From Lebetimonas natsushimae (GTDB lineage Bacteria; Campylobacterota; Campylobacteria; Campylobacterales; Nautiliaceae): a DNA stretch of 64,000 nt. Location of the stretch: assembly GCF_002335445.1 (NCBI RefSeq), contig NZ_BDME01000001.1, positions 310,001 through 374,000 on the forward strand, in the 5' to 3' direction. Positions 35,103 through 42,726 of this stretch are shown one piece after another. The notes beneath the pieces were generated by a model, which did not search any database, was not told the DNA's origin, and saw only the letters and a program-made list of their open reading frames with translations. Position 1 is the stretch's first letter; each line of letters opens with the position of its first letter. The position numbers and the translations under genes were made by a program.

Positions 35103-36088
35103 TAATGAACCTTTAAAGAATTTTCAATTTTTTTTGTCACATCGTTTTCTACATATTTTATTGCCTGGAATATTGCGTTTTTAATGGCTTTACTATTGCT
35201 TTTTCCATGACTTATTATAACACATCCGTTTACACCAAGAAGAGGTGCACCTCCGTATTCGGCATAGTCGGTGGCTTTTTTTAAGCCTTTAAACACCGGT
35301 TTTAACAACAATGCTCCGATTTTTTGAAAAATTCCTGAAGAATAAATTTCCTGTTTTATAAGAGTAGATATTGTCTCAGCCACACCTTCGCTTGTTTTTA
35401 AAACAATATTTCCTACAAATCCGTCGCAAACAACAACATCCACTTCACCTTTGAAAATATCTCCGCCTTCGACGTTTCCAATAAATGAATCACAGTGAGC
35501 TTTGCATAATTTAAATGTTTCTTTTGTTACAGAATTCCCTTTAGAGTCTTCTTCTCCATTGCTTAAAAGTCCAATTTTAGGAGCTTCTTTATTGAGTACT
35601 ACTTTTGCGTATACTTCTCCCATCAAAGCAAATTGATAAAGGTTATTTGCATCGCAGTCTACATTGGCACCTACGTCTAAAACAAGTGTATATGATCTTT
35701 TTATATTAGGCATAAATGTAACAATAGCAGGTCTTTTAATACCTTTGATTCTTCCAAGTCTAAGAGTGGCAAGGCTCATTGTAGCACCGCTGTGCCCGGC
35801 GGAGACAACCGCGTCTACTTGCTTTTCTTTAAGAAGTTCAATAGATTTATAAATAGTGGATTCTTTTCTCTTTACCGCATCAGTGGCATTTTCATGCATT
35901 CCAATAACATCTTCACTATTTATAAATCTAACTTTTTTAAGTAAATTTTGAGGCACTAAAGGTTTTATTTTGTTTTCATCGCCTACAAGATATGCAATAA
36001 AATCTTTTTGTTTTAGAGCTTCAACAACACCTTCTATTATAGGCTGGGGACCGAAATCCCCTCCCATTGCGTCAATAGCTATTCTCAT
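35102..36088 (-). CDS. plsX: Phosphate acyltransferase PlsX
   Basis: Makes acyl-phosphate from acyl-ACP for phospholipid synthesis. 328 residues starting [15 protein letters not shown], with [19 protein letters not shown] and the late [12 protein letters not shown] motif. Couples by TAATG overlaps to both rpmF and fabH. Confidence 0.97.
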   Translation of the reverse strand: MRIAIDAMGGDFGPQPIIEGVVEALKQKDFIAYLVGDENKIKPLVPQNLLKKVRFINSEDVIGMHENATDAVKRKESTIYKSIELLKEKQVDAVVSAGHSGATMSLATLRLGRIKGIKRPAIVTFMPNIKRSYTLVLDVGANVDCDANNLYQFALMGEVYAKVVLNKEAPKIGLLSNGEEDSKGNSVTKETFKLCKAHCDSFIGNVEGGDIFKGEVDVVVCDGFVGNIVLKTSEGVAETISTLIKQEIYSSGIFQKIGALLLKPVFKGLKKATDYAEYGGAPLLGVNGCVIISHGKSNSKAIKNAIFQAIKYVENDVTKKIENSLKVH

Positions 36089-36237
36089 TAATACTCACCA
36101 CAGCTAGGGCATGCTCTGTGAGGTCTTTTATATGCCCCACAATGTTTGCATTTAACTACACTTGATAATCTGATTTTATAATGCGTTCTTCTTTTTGCCG
36201 CTCTTGTTTTAGAGTTTCTTCTCTTTGGAACTGCCAT
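36088..36237 (-). CDS. rpmF: 50S ribosomal protein L32
   Basis: 49 residues, [20 protein letters not shown] start and the zinc-type motif [27 protein letters not shown] before ATG 36237. The stop overlaps the plsX ATG (TAATG). Confidence 0.95.
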   Translation of the reverse strand: MAVPKRRNSKTRAAKRRTHYKIRLSSVVKCKHCGAYKRPHRACPSCGEY

Positions 36238-36246
36238 TTTTTCTCC

Positions 36247-36573
36247 TTAAAATTCTTTGTTAAATTCTTCTTTTTGACATTTTTCACAAATGTTATAATC
36301 AAGTTTTAGGCTTTCTATTTCACTTTTTATTATTTCATCTAAATCAAATTTTTCCTGTTCGATAATGTCATAATCTTCATCAAAACCGCTGTAAGGCGGT
36401 TTTACAACCTTGAATTTTACATCTTCATTTATCTCTTTTTTAAATGTATTTAAACATTTAATACACTCAACTTCAACAAAGCCGGTTATTTTACCTTCCA
36501 CTAAATAAATATCACCTTCTTTTTTGCTCTCGCCTGTAAACTGAATATTGTCAATTTTTTTTTGAATATTCAA
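36247..36573 (-). CDS. YceD/DUF177 family protein
   Basis: 108 residues. An internal CIKCLNTF and a C-terminal CEKCQKEEF, with the acidic FDLDEIIKSEIESLKLDYNICEKC region, match the YceD (DUF177) family involved in 23S rRNA accumulation. The gene next to rpmF is the classical location. It starts right after the ndk stop. Confidence 0.85.
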   Translation of the reverse strand: MNIQKKIDNIQFTGESKKEGDIYLVEGKITGFVEVECIKCLNTFKKEINEDVKFKVVKPPYSGFDEDYDIIEQEKFDLDEIIKSEIESLKLDYNICEKCQKEEFNKEF

Positions 36574-36987
36574 TTATAAAATCTCCCTGCCAGCAAAGAA
36601 AAATGTAATTTCTTTTTTAGCGTTTTCAAGTGAATCACTACCGTGAACGGCGTTGGCTTCAATACTTTCAGCAAAGTCTGCCCTGATTGTACCTGGTGCT
36701 GCCTCTTTAGGGTTGGTCGCACCCATAAGCTCTCTGTTTTTCTTAACAGCGTTTTCACCTTCAAGCACCATAACCACTACCGGTCCGCTGCTCATATATT
36801 CGCATAAATCGTTAAAAAACGGTCTTTCTTTATGCACTTCATAAAATTTAGCAGCATCTTCTTTGGTTAATTTTATTTTTTTCATAGCTGCAATTCTAAG
36901 ACCGTTACTTTCAAATCTGTCAATAATTTTTCCAATAACATTTTTAGCCACAGCATCAGGTTTAATGATTGAAAGTGTTTGTTCCAT
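36574..36987 (-). CDS. ndk: Nucleoside diphosphate kinase
   Basis: Transfers the gamma-phosphate of ATP to NDPs via a phosphohistidine. 137 residues, starting [13 protein letters not shown]; the active-site His is in [30 protein letters not shown]. Confidence 0.97.
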   Translation of the reverse strand: MEQTLSIIKPDAVAKNVIGKIIDRFESNGLRIAAMKKIKLTKEDAAKFYEVHKERPFFNDLCEYMSSGPVVVMVLEGENAVKKNRELMGATNPKEAAPGTIRADFAESIEANAVHGSDSLENAKKEITFFFAGREIL

Positions 36988-37053
36988 AATTTCTCCTTAG
37001 CTTTTTAGAGAGGAATTATACAAAAAAATGAAGAAAAAAAGAAGAGGTATAAA

Positions 37054-37326
37054 TTATTCGATTACAGGAGTTCCTGGTTCTCCTCTGTCTTCTCTGCAAG
37101 TTTGTCCTGGTTTGCATTCATCCCAAACGATACATCCCTCAGTTGGACATGCTTCAGCACATGCCGGAGTATCATAATATCCAACGCATTCTACGCATTT
37201 ATCAGGATATACATAATAAATTTCTTCTCCTGTTGGGTTTTCGCTATCATCTACGATTGCTTCTACAGGACATTCATCGATACATGCCCCACAGTTAATA
37301 CAGATATCAGTAATTTTTACTGCCAT
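37054..37326 (-). CDS. fdxA: 2[4Fe-4S] ferredoxin
   Basis: 90 residues from ATG 37326, chosen for its RBS GGAGTTAAA. Cluster I is CINCGACIDECP. Cluster II is CVECVGYYDTPACAEACP, with the long spacing of Allochromatium-type ferredoxins, followed by a Cys-containing C-terminal extension. It is a low-potential electron carrier. A perfect FNR-type dyad lies ~67 nt upstream. Confidence 0.93.
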   Translation of the reverse strand: MAVKITDICINCGACIDECPVEAIVDDSENPTGEEIYYVYPDKCVECVGYYDTPACAEACPTEGCIVWDECKPGQTCREDRGEPGTPVIE

Positions 37327-37392
37327 TTTAACTCCTTTGTTGTTTTTGTAATAGAAATATAACACACAAAGCTTAAGTTTTGCTTAAAGAAA

Positions 37393-37406
37393 TTGATATA
37401 AATCAA
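37393..37406. promoter_or_regulatory. FNR/CRP-type operator (TTGATATAAATCAA)
   Basis: A perfect 14-bp dyad matching the FNR consensus TTGAT-N4-ATCAA. It lies in the divergent gap of fdxA and the DHH phosphoesterase gene. It is centred about 45 nt upstream of the inferred plus-strand start site and about 50 nt upstream of the minus-strand one. It suggests redox- or anaerobiosis-linked control. Confidence 0.55.
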
Positions 37407-37432
37407 TTTTGTTACTTTTTGTAATAAATTGT

Positions 37433-37438
37433 TATAAT
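37433..37438 (+). promoter_or_regulatory. -10 box for the DHH phosphoesterase operon
   Basis: TATAAT 20 nt before the ATG at 37459. An opposing minus-strand TATATT for fdxA is at 37356-37361. Confidence 0.4.
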
Positions 37439-37458
37439 TCCATCAAAAAGGCTAATAT

Positions 37459-38403
37459 ATGGATTTATACAAAGAAATTTGGGAAAAAATAGTAAATTCA
37501 GATAATATTTTATTAATAGCCCATGTTAATCCTGACGGTGATGCGTTGGGAAGTTCTCTCAGTTTATATCCGGTTCTAAAAAAAATGAATAAAAAAGTAA
37601 CAGTTTTTAATGCTTCAAAACCTCTGCCCCAGTATTTGGATTTTTTACCTAATTTTAACAAAATAACCGACAGGCTGCCTAAAAAAATAGATCTGACAGT
37701 ATCATTTGACTGCGGAAGTTTTGACAGATTGGGACTTCCTGAAAAACCCTCTTTTCTTATAAATATAGACCATCATATTTCAAATACAAATTACGGAGAT
37801 TTAAATTTAATAGAACCAAATGCCGCATCAACTTCTCAGGTTATATATAATATGTTAAAAGCCAATAATATAGAAATTAATAAAAACAGCGCTGTTTGTA
37901 TGTATACAGCATTGGTTACAGATACAGGAAGTTTTCAGTATGAAAGTGTAAATGAGAAGGTTTTTGAAATGGCTGCTGAGCTTGTAAAATGCGGAGTCAG
38001 TCCCGATTATGTTGCCAAAATGCTTTTTCAAAGAGACAGACTCTCAAGACTCAGACTTCTTGCTAAAGCGTATGATACTATTGAGCTTTGTTGTGATGGT
38101 AAAGCCGCATTTGTTGAAGTTACAAAAGAGATGATGGAAATAACAGGTGCTATTAAAGAGGATACAGATACAATAGTAAACAGTGTTAGGGCAATAGCTA
38201 CAGTGGAAGTTGCGTGTCTGCTCAGAGAAGAAGACGAAGGGATTAAAATATCTCTTAGAAGTAAAAATTATGCGGATGTAAGCAAAATTGCCGTAAAATA
38301 CGGAGGGGGCGGTCATATTAGGGCTGCCGGGGCCACCGTTAGGGAATTTGATTTTCAAAAAGTTAAAGAAATTCTTAAAAATGACATAAAGGAAATTTTA
38401 TGA
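37459..38403 (+). CDS. nrnA: DHH-family phosphoesterase (NrnA-like)
   Basis: 314 residues. The DHH domain has HVNPDGDALGSS, SFDCGS and NIDHHISNTNYG. The DHHA1 domain ends in GGGGHIRAAGATV. The family degrades nano-RNA, cyclic dinucleotide products (pGpG, pApA) or pAp. First gene of a run through lpxC; overlaps the next gene by 4 nt. Confidence 0.9.
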   Translation: MDLYKEIWEKIVNSDNILLIAHVNPDGDALGSSLSLYPVLKKMNKKVTVFNASKPLPQYLDFLPNFNKITDRLPKKIDLTVSFDCGSFDRLGLPEKPSFLINIDHHISNTNYGDLNLIEPNAASTSQVIYNMLKANNIEINKNSAVCMYTALVTDTGSFQYESVNEKVFEMAAELVKCGVSPDYVAKMLFQRDRLSRLRLLAKAYDTIELCCDGKAAFVEVTKEMMEITGAIKEDTDTIVNSVRAIATVEVACLLREEDEGIKISLRSKNYADVSKIAVKYGGGGHIRAAGATVREFDFQKVKEILKNDIKEIL

Positions 38404-39725
38404 AAAAATTGTGGGTTTTAATTTTAATAATTATTGCAACAGCAGTAGGATTTGTTTATTTTTCTCCGATGTTTGAAAAAGAACCTCCAAAAATTGAAAT
38501 TGATTCAAACGGATTTACCAATTTAAAATTCCCTCTCAAACTTAATATAAGTGATAACAGCGGAATTAAGGATTACACTGTAACGTTAGTGGCTGATGGA
38601 AATGCCAGAGTTTTAATTAAAAACAGCGGTGATTTAGGTAAAAATATAAGTATAGATATTAAACTGCCTAAAGTTGCGGCTAAAGAAGTTAAATTAATTG
38701 TTGATGCCGTGGATACTTCAAAATGGCATTTTTTTGCCGGAAATGAAGCTAAAAAAGAAGTTGTTTTAAAAGTAGATACCACTGCCCCTGATGCCCAGAT
38801 TGTGAATAATTCTTATGCAATAGGCAACGGCGGAAGTGCAGCAGTAGTGGTAAAAGTAGCAGACGATAATTTGAAAGATGCTTATATTTTAGTAAATAAT
38901 AAATACAGATTTAAATTAACTCCATTTTATAAAAAAAATTATTATGCTGCACTTATTGCATGGCCGGTTGAGGAAAAAACATTTGATGCCAATTTGGTTG
39001 CAGTTGATTTTGCCGGAAATAAGTCTATAGCCCATATTCCACTTTATTGGAAAAAATACCGTTATCCTACTAAGAAAATTTATATAACAGACAATTACAT
39101 AAAAAATAAGGCGATGACTGTTTTAAAAAGAATGAATATAGATGTTCCAAATGATCCTGTGGAAATTTTTAAAAAAGAAAATGAATATGTAAGAAAATTA
39201 AATGAAGAGGAAATTTTTAATCTTACACATAAAGTATATGAAGATAAAATAAATTCTTTTTCGATTGCAAGATTCAACCCGCTTCCAGGAAGTGCTAAAG
39301 AAGCAGGATTTGGGGAAAAAAGACATTATATATATAAAGGAAAAGATATTTCTTTTGCAATTCACAAAGGAATAGATCTTGCTAAAATAAAAAGGGCTAA
39401 AATTTATTCGAGTAATTTTGGAAAAGTCGTGGCAGCCAAATGGATAGGTATTTACGGTAATACGTTAATTGTCTATCATAAACTCGGACTTTATTCATTA
39501 TATGCCCATACTTCGGAATTTAAAGTAAAAGTGGGGGATAATGTAAGAAGAGGTCAGGTAATAGCCAGAACAGGTGCTACCGGAGGAGTTTTGGGGGACC
39601 ATTTACATTTTGGAATTTATATTCAGGGAATTGCAGTAAATCCGCTTGAGTGGTTGGACAGAAACTGGATAAGAACCAATATTATTAATGTAATCAATTC
39701 ATCAAAAAGGCTTATTGGTAAATGA
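38400..39725 (+). CDS. M23 family peptidoglycan endopeptidase
   Basis: 441 residues with an N-terminal membrane anchor (~4-22), a beta-rich middle domain (~30-220), and a C-terminal LytM/M23 domain. Zinc ligands are visible in FAIHKGIDLAK and GDHLHFGIY (HxH). GATGGVLGDHLHFG is typical. Cleaves peptide cross-links; in related bacteria a protein in this locus helps set cell shape. Overlaps minC. Confidence 0.92.
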   Translation: MKKLWVLILIIIATAVGFVYFSPMFEKEPPKIEIDSNGFTNLKFPLKLNISDNSGIKDYTVTLVADGNARVLIKNSGDLGKNISIDIKLPKVAAKEVKLIVDAVDTSKWHFFAGNEAKKEVVLKVDTTAPDAQIVNNSYAIGNGGSAAVVVKVADDNLKDAYILVNNKYRFKLTPFYKKNYYAALIAWPVEEKTFDANLVAVDFAGNKSIAHIPLYWKKYRYPTKKIYITDNYIKNKAMTVLKRMNIDVPNDPVEIFKKENEYVRKLNEEEIFNLTHKVYEDKINSFSIARFNPLPGSAKEAGFGEKRHYIYKGKDISFAIHKGIDLAKIKRAKIYSSNFGKVVAAKWIGIYGNTLIVYHKLGLYSLYAHTSEFKVKVGDNVRRGQVIARTGATGGVLGDHLHFGIYIQGIAVNPLEWLDRNWIRTNIINVINSSKRLIGK

Positions 39726-40243
39726 AGCAAAAAACAATTAGGGCGTTTATAGTTGAGGATTTTAATAATCTAAAAAATGTTGTTAATTCAAAATATGAAC
39801 TGGTTAAAAACTATTATTTTTTATTAAAAGAAAAAAATGAAGAAATTGAAAAGTTTTTGAAAGAAAAAAATTTAAATTATTTTATTGAAAATAATATGTT
39901 TACTTTCAGTAAGGAAAAAACAAAAGAAATAAAAATAATTGAAAAAGAAAAACTGATAGAAAAAAGAGTTAATACAAAAATTTATGATAAAATTATAAGA
40001 GCCGGTGTTGAGATAGAAACTGATGAAAATCTTATTTTTTTAAACAGAATAAATGCCGGGGCTAAAATCAAAAGTTCCGGAAATGTCGAAATTTTTGGTG
40101 AATGTGAAGGCAGTGTGATTTGTGAAGGGGATTATTTGATAGTCAAAAAAAACAGAGGAAATATAATTTTTAGAGGTGAAAATATTGGAAAAATTGATAA
40201 GTTGACGATTTTTACTAAAAGTGGCAAAAAGGAATTAGAGTGA
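39722..40243 (+). CDS. minC: Septum-site determining protein MinC
   Basis: 173 residues. The C-terminal beta-helix domain is clear (GAKIKSSGNVEIFGECEGSVICEGDY). The N-terminal half is divergent and charged. MinC blocks FtsZ assembly away from mid-cell with MinD; minD is not in the window. Overlaps both neighbours by 4 nt. Confidence 0.78.
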   Translation: MKQKTIRAFIVEDFNNLKNVVNSKYELVKNYYFLLKEKNEEIEKFLKEKNLNYFIENNMFTFSKEKTKEIKIIEKEKLIEKRVNTKIYDKIIRAGVEIETDENLIFLNRINAGAKIKSSGNVEIFGECEGSVICEGDYLIVKKNRGNIIFRGENIGKIDKLTIFTKSGKKELE

Positions 40244-41115
40244 AACAAAGAACAATAAAAAAACCGGTTGAAGCTGTAGGAATCGGACTTCATAAAGGGG
40301 TCCCTGTAAAATTGAGACTGGAACCATTAGCAGAAAACAGCGGGATAGTTTTTTACAGAAGTGATAAAGGTATTACAATTCCTTTGAAACCTGAAAGTGT
40401 TGTGGATACAAAAATGGCTACTGTAATAGGAAATGATGGAGTTGTTGTATCCACAATAGAGCATTTAATGAGTGCCGTTTATTCTTTTGGAATAGATAAT
40501 TTAAGAATAATTGTTGATAATGATGAAGTGCCTATTATGGATGGGAGTGCAATAAGTTTTGTCATGATGTTGCAAGAAGCAGGTATTGAAGAATTAAATA
40601 CACCTAAAAAATTTATGAGAATTACAAAAGAAGTGGAAATAACAGATGGGGAAAAATTTGCCAGACTTAAACCCAGTGAAAAAATAATTTTTGATTTTGA
40701 AATAAATTTTGACCATCCGGTAATTGGAAGGGAAAAAAGAGAATTTGTTTTTTCCACAAAAAATTATATAGAAGAAATTGCAAGGGCCAGGACATTTGGG
40801 TTTTTAAGGGAAGTTCAGTATTTAAGAAGTATCGGATTGGCGCTTGGGGGGAGTTTGGACAATGCGATTGTTTTGGATGATAAAGGTATATTAAACGACA
40901 ATTTAAGATTTGATGATGAATTTGTAAGACATAAAATTTTAGATGCAATCGGAGATATGAGTCTGCTTGGAGCTAATTTTATCGGTAAATACGAAGCGTT
41001 TGCAAGCGGTCATCATCTAAATCATTTATTAACATTAAAACTTTTCAAAGAGCATGCTTATGAAATAGTTGAATTTTCCAAAGAGGAGATGGTTTTTGCA
41101 AAAGCCTTTAGTTGA
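40240..41115 (+). CDS. lpxC: UDP-3-O-acyl-GlcNAc deacetylase
   Basis: Zinc enzyme for the committed step of lipid A synthesis. 291 residues. Zinc ligands: His in STIEHLMSA, and the HKILDAIGD motif with its His and Asp. The catalytic His is in SGHHLNHLL. GIGLHKG at the N-terminus is diagnostic. Confidence 0.96.
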   Translation: MKQRTIKKPVEAVGIGLHKGVPVKLRLEPLAENSGIVFYRSDKGITIPLKPESVVDTKMATVIGNDGVVVSTIEHLMSAVYSFGIDNLRIIVDNDEVPIMDGSAISFVMMLQEAGIEELNTPKKFMRITKEVEITDGEKFARLKPSEKIIFDFEINFDHPVIGREKREFVFSTKNYIEEIARARTFGFLREVQYLRSIGLALGGSLDNAIVLDDKGILNDNLRFDDEFVRHKILDAIGDMSLLGANFIGKYEAFASGHHLNHLLTLKLFKEHAYEIVEFSKEEMVFAKAFS

Positions 41116-41551
41116 TGTTGTTGCAATAGTTGTTTCAAAACCTCTTAAAATTGGTATTTATAAAAATAATAAATTGATTGAAAGTATTGAAGAAGAGGGG
41201 TTAACGAGTGACATTCTGCCAGTAATTTTTGATAAAATTTTAAAAAAATATGAAATAAATTCTATTATTTATTCAAAAGGTCCCGGCAGTTTTATGTCTA
41301 TAAAACTTTCTTTCGTTTTTTTTAAAACACTCCAGATTGCAAAAGGTATAAAATTTTTAGCGGCAGACGGGTTTTATTTTAATAAAAATCAGCCAATAAA
41401 AGCTGTCGGAAAAAGTTATTTTATAAAAAAAGAAGGTATAATAACGCTTAAAAAAAATTTAAAAGAAGGGGAGTTTTTTTTGCCTGAAATCTTAAATAAA
41501 ACTGATTTTTCAGAAGATGTAACCCCTCTTTATGTATTAAATGCGGTATGA
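41096..41551 (+). CDS. TsaB-like protein, short form
   Basis: 151 residues from a TTG at 41096 with AGAGGAG upstream; the start lies inside the lpxC 3' end. IYSKGPGSFMSIKLSFVFFKTLQ corresponds to the G-PGSFTGLR-x-G motif of TsaB, the partner of TsaD in t6A tRNA modification, but the usual LRIG is changed and the protein is much shorter than the ~230 residues of E. coli TsaB. Probably a reduced scaffold. The same gene position is seen in Campylobacter. Confidence 0.72.
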   Translation: MQKPLVDVVAIVVSKPLKIGIYKNNKLIESIEEEGLTSDILPVIFDKILKKYEINSIIYSKGPGSFMSIKLSFVFFKTLQIAKGIKFLAADGFYFNKNQPIKAVGKSYFIKKEGIITLKKNLKEGEFFLPEILNKTDFSEDVTPLYVLNAV

Positions 41552-41560
41552 AAGGTTTAA

Positions 41561-42442
41561 ATGGTTATAACAGTTCCTGCTACAAGTGCAAATTTGGGTC
41601 CTGGTTTTGATACATTAGGACTTGCATTAAATTTAAGAAATGAAATAGAAATAATCCCTAGTGAAAAACAAGAAATAGAAATTTACGGTGAAAATGCAGA
41701 TTTTTTAAAAAAACTTCCAAGAAATTATTTTGTTGAAATATTTACCGAGCATTATAAATATTTAACAGACAAGGAACCGAAATTTAAATTTAAATTTAAT
41801 AATAAAATCCCTCTTTCACGTGGGCTTGGAAGCAGTTCAGCCGTAATAATCGCTGCAATTACGGCCGCTTATGAGGCTGCTCAGGTTCCGTATAAAAAAG
41901 ATAAAATTATAAATTTGGCTTTAAATTACGAACCGCATCCTGATAATATAACCCCGGCAACGCTTGGCGGTTTTTGTGTTGCAAAACTCAGAAAAAACAG
42001 GGTTTATTTTTTAAAGAAATTTATTCCGACTTATCTCAGGGCTGTAATTGTTATACCTAACAGGCCAATTTCAACCCAAAGAAGCAGGGAAGCATTAAAA
42101 AAAACATATCCCTTAAAAGATGTAGTTGCCAATATTTCGTCTTCATCTATGATTACAGCAGCGTTTTTTTCCGAAAAATTTGATATTTTAAAATATATAG
42201 TTGAAGATAAAATCCATCAGGAAAACAGAATGAAACTGGTACCGGATCTTTTCAAGGTAAGGGAAATTGCCTTAAGAGAAGGTGCTTTAATGTCCACTTT
42301 AAGCGGCAGTGGTTCCACATTTTTTAATCTGGCTTATAAAGACGATGCATACAGCATTTATGCAGCGCTTAAAGATAATTTTAAAGATTTTAATGTTAAA
42401 ATCCTGAATTTTGACAATTTGGGAGTTAAAGTATATAATTAA
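41561..42442 (+). CDS. thrB: Homoserine kinase
   Basis: Phosphorylates homoserine in threonine synthesis. 293 residues of the GHMP fold: N-terminal VPATSANLGPGFDTLGLAL, the ATP loop PLSRGLGSSSAVI, and the C-terminal STLSGSGSTFF. The start is set by AAAGGTTTAA. Confidence 0.95.
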   Translation: MVITVPATSANLGPGFDTLGLALNLRNEIEIIPSEKQEIEIYGENADFLKKLPRNYFVEIFTEHYKYLTDKEPKFKFKFNNKIPLSRGLGSSSAVIIAAITAAYEAAQVPYKKDKIINLALNYEPHPDNITPATLGGFCVAKLRKNRVYFLKKFIPTYLRAVIVIPNRPISTQRSREALKKTYPLKDVVANISSSSMITAAFFSEKFDILKYIVEDKIHQENRMKLVPDLFKVREIALREGALMSTLSGSGSTFFNLAYKDDAYSIYAALKDNFKDFNVKILNFDNLGVKVYN

Positions 42443-42453
42443 ATAAATAAAAG

Positions 42454-42474
42454 TATAAAATGGAAAATGGAAAA
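42454..42474 (+). repeat. Period-7 repeat, left arm of the ylxR-flanking inverted pair
   Basis: A 21-nt sequence (TATAAAATGGAAAATGG plus AAAA) that is a perfect reverse complement of 42683-42703. It contains the ylxR ATG at 42460. Confidence 0.75.
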
Positions 42475-42726
42475 CATATAAAAATACGTATGTGTGTTGC
42501 CTGCAGAAAAAGAGACAGGCAGGATAATTTATACAGATTGCAGTGTAAAAACGGCGAGTTAGTCAGTTTTTCAGGCAGAGGAAGAAGTTTTTATGTATGC
42601 AGAGAATGTATAAATTCAAAAAAATTTATTAATTACATTTCTAAATTATGTAATTTAACCAAAAATGAAGCAAAAGAAAAACTTTTCCATTTTCCATTTT
42701 ATATTAAAGAAAAGGAGTTTATTTGA
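42460..42726 (+). CDS. ylxR: YlxR/DUF448 RNA-binding protein
   Basis: 88 residues. RMCVACRKRD near the N-terminus and GRGRSFYVC are YlxR hallmarks. The family sits next to infB and has been linked to nucleoid or RNase P-related functions. The first five residues (MENGK) and the last ~15 (KLFHFPFYIKEKEFI) are encoded by opposite copies of the period-7 repeat. No clear RBS lies before the ATG. The stop overlaps the infB TTG start. Confidence 0.88.
   Translation: MENGKHIKIRMCVACRKRDRQDNLYRLQCKNGELVSFSGRGRSFYVCRECINSKKFINYISKLCNLTKNEAKEKLFHFPFYIKEKEFI
42683..42703 (-). repeat. Period-7 repeat, right arm of the ylxR-flanking inverted pair
   Basis: Perfect 21-nt reverse complement of 42454-42474, inside the last codons of ylxR (encoding FHFPFY). 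Confidence 0.75.
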
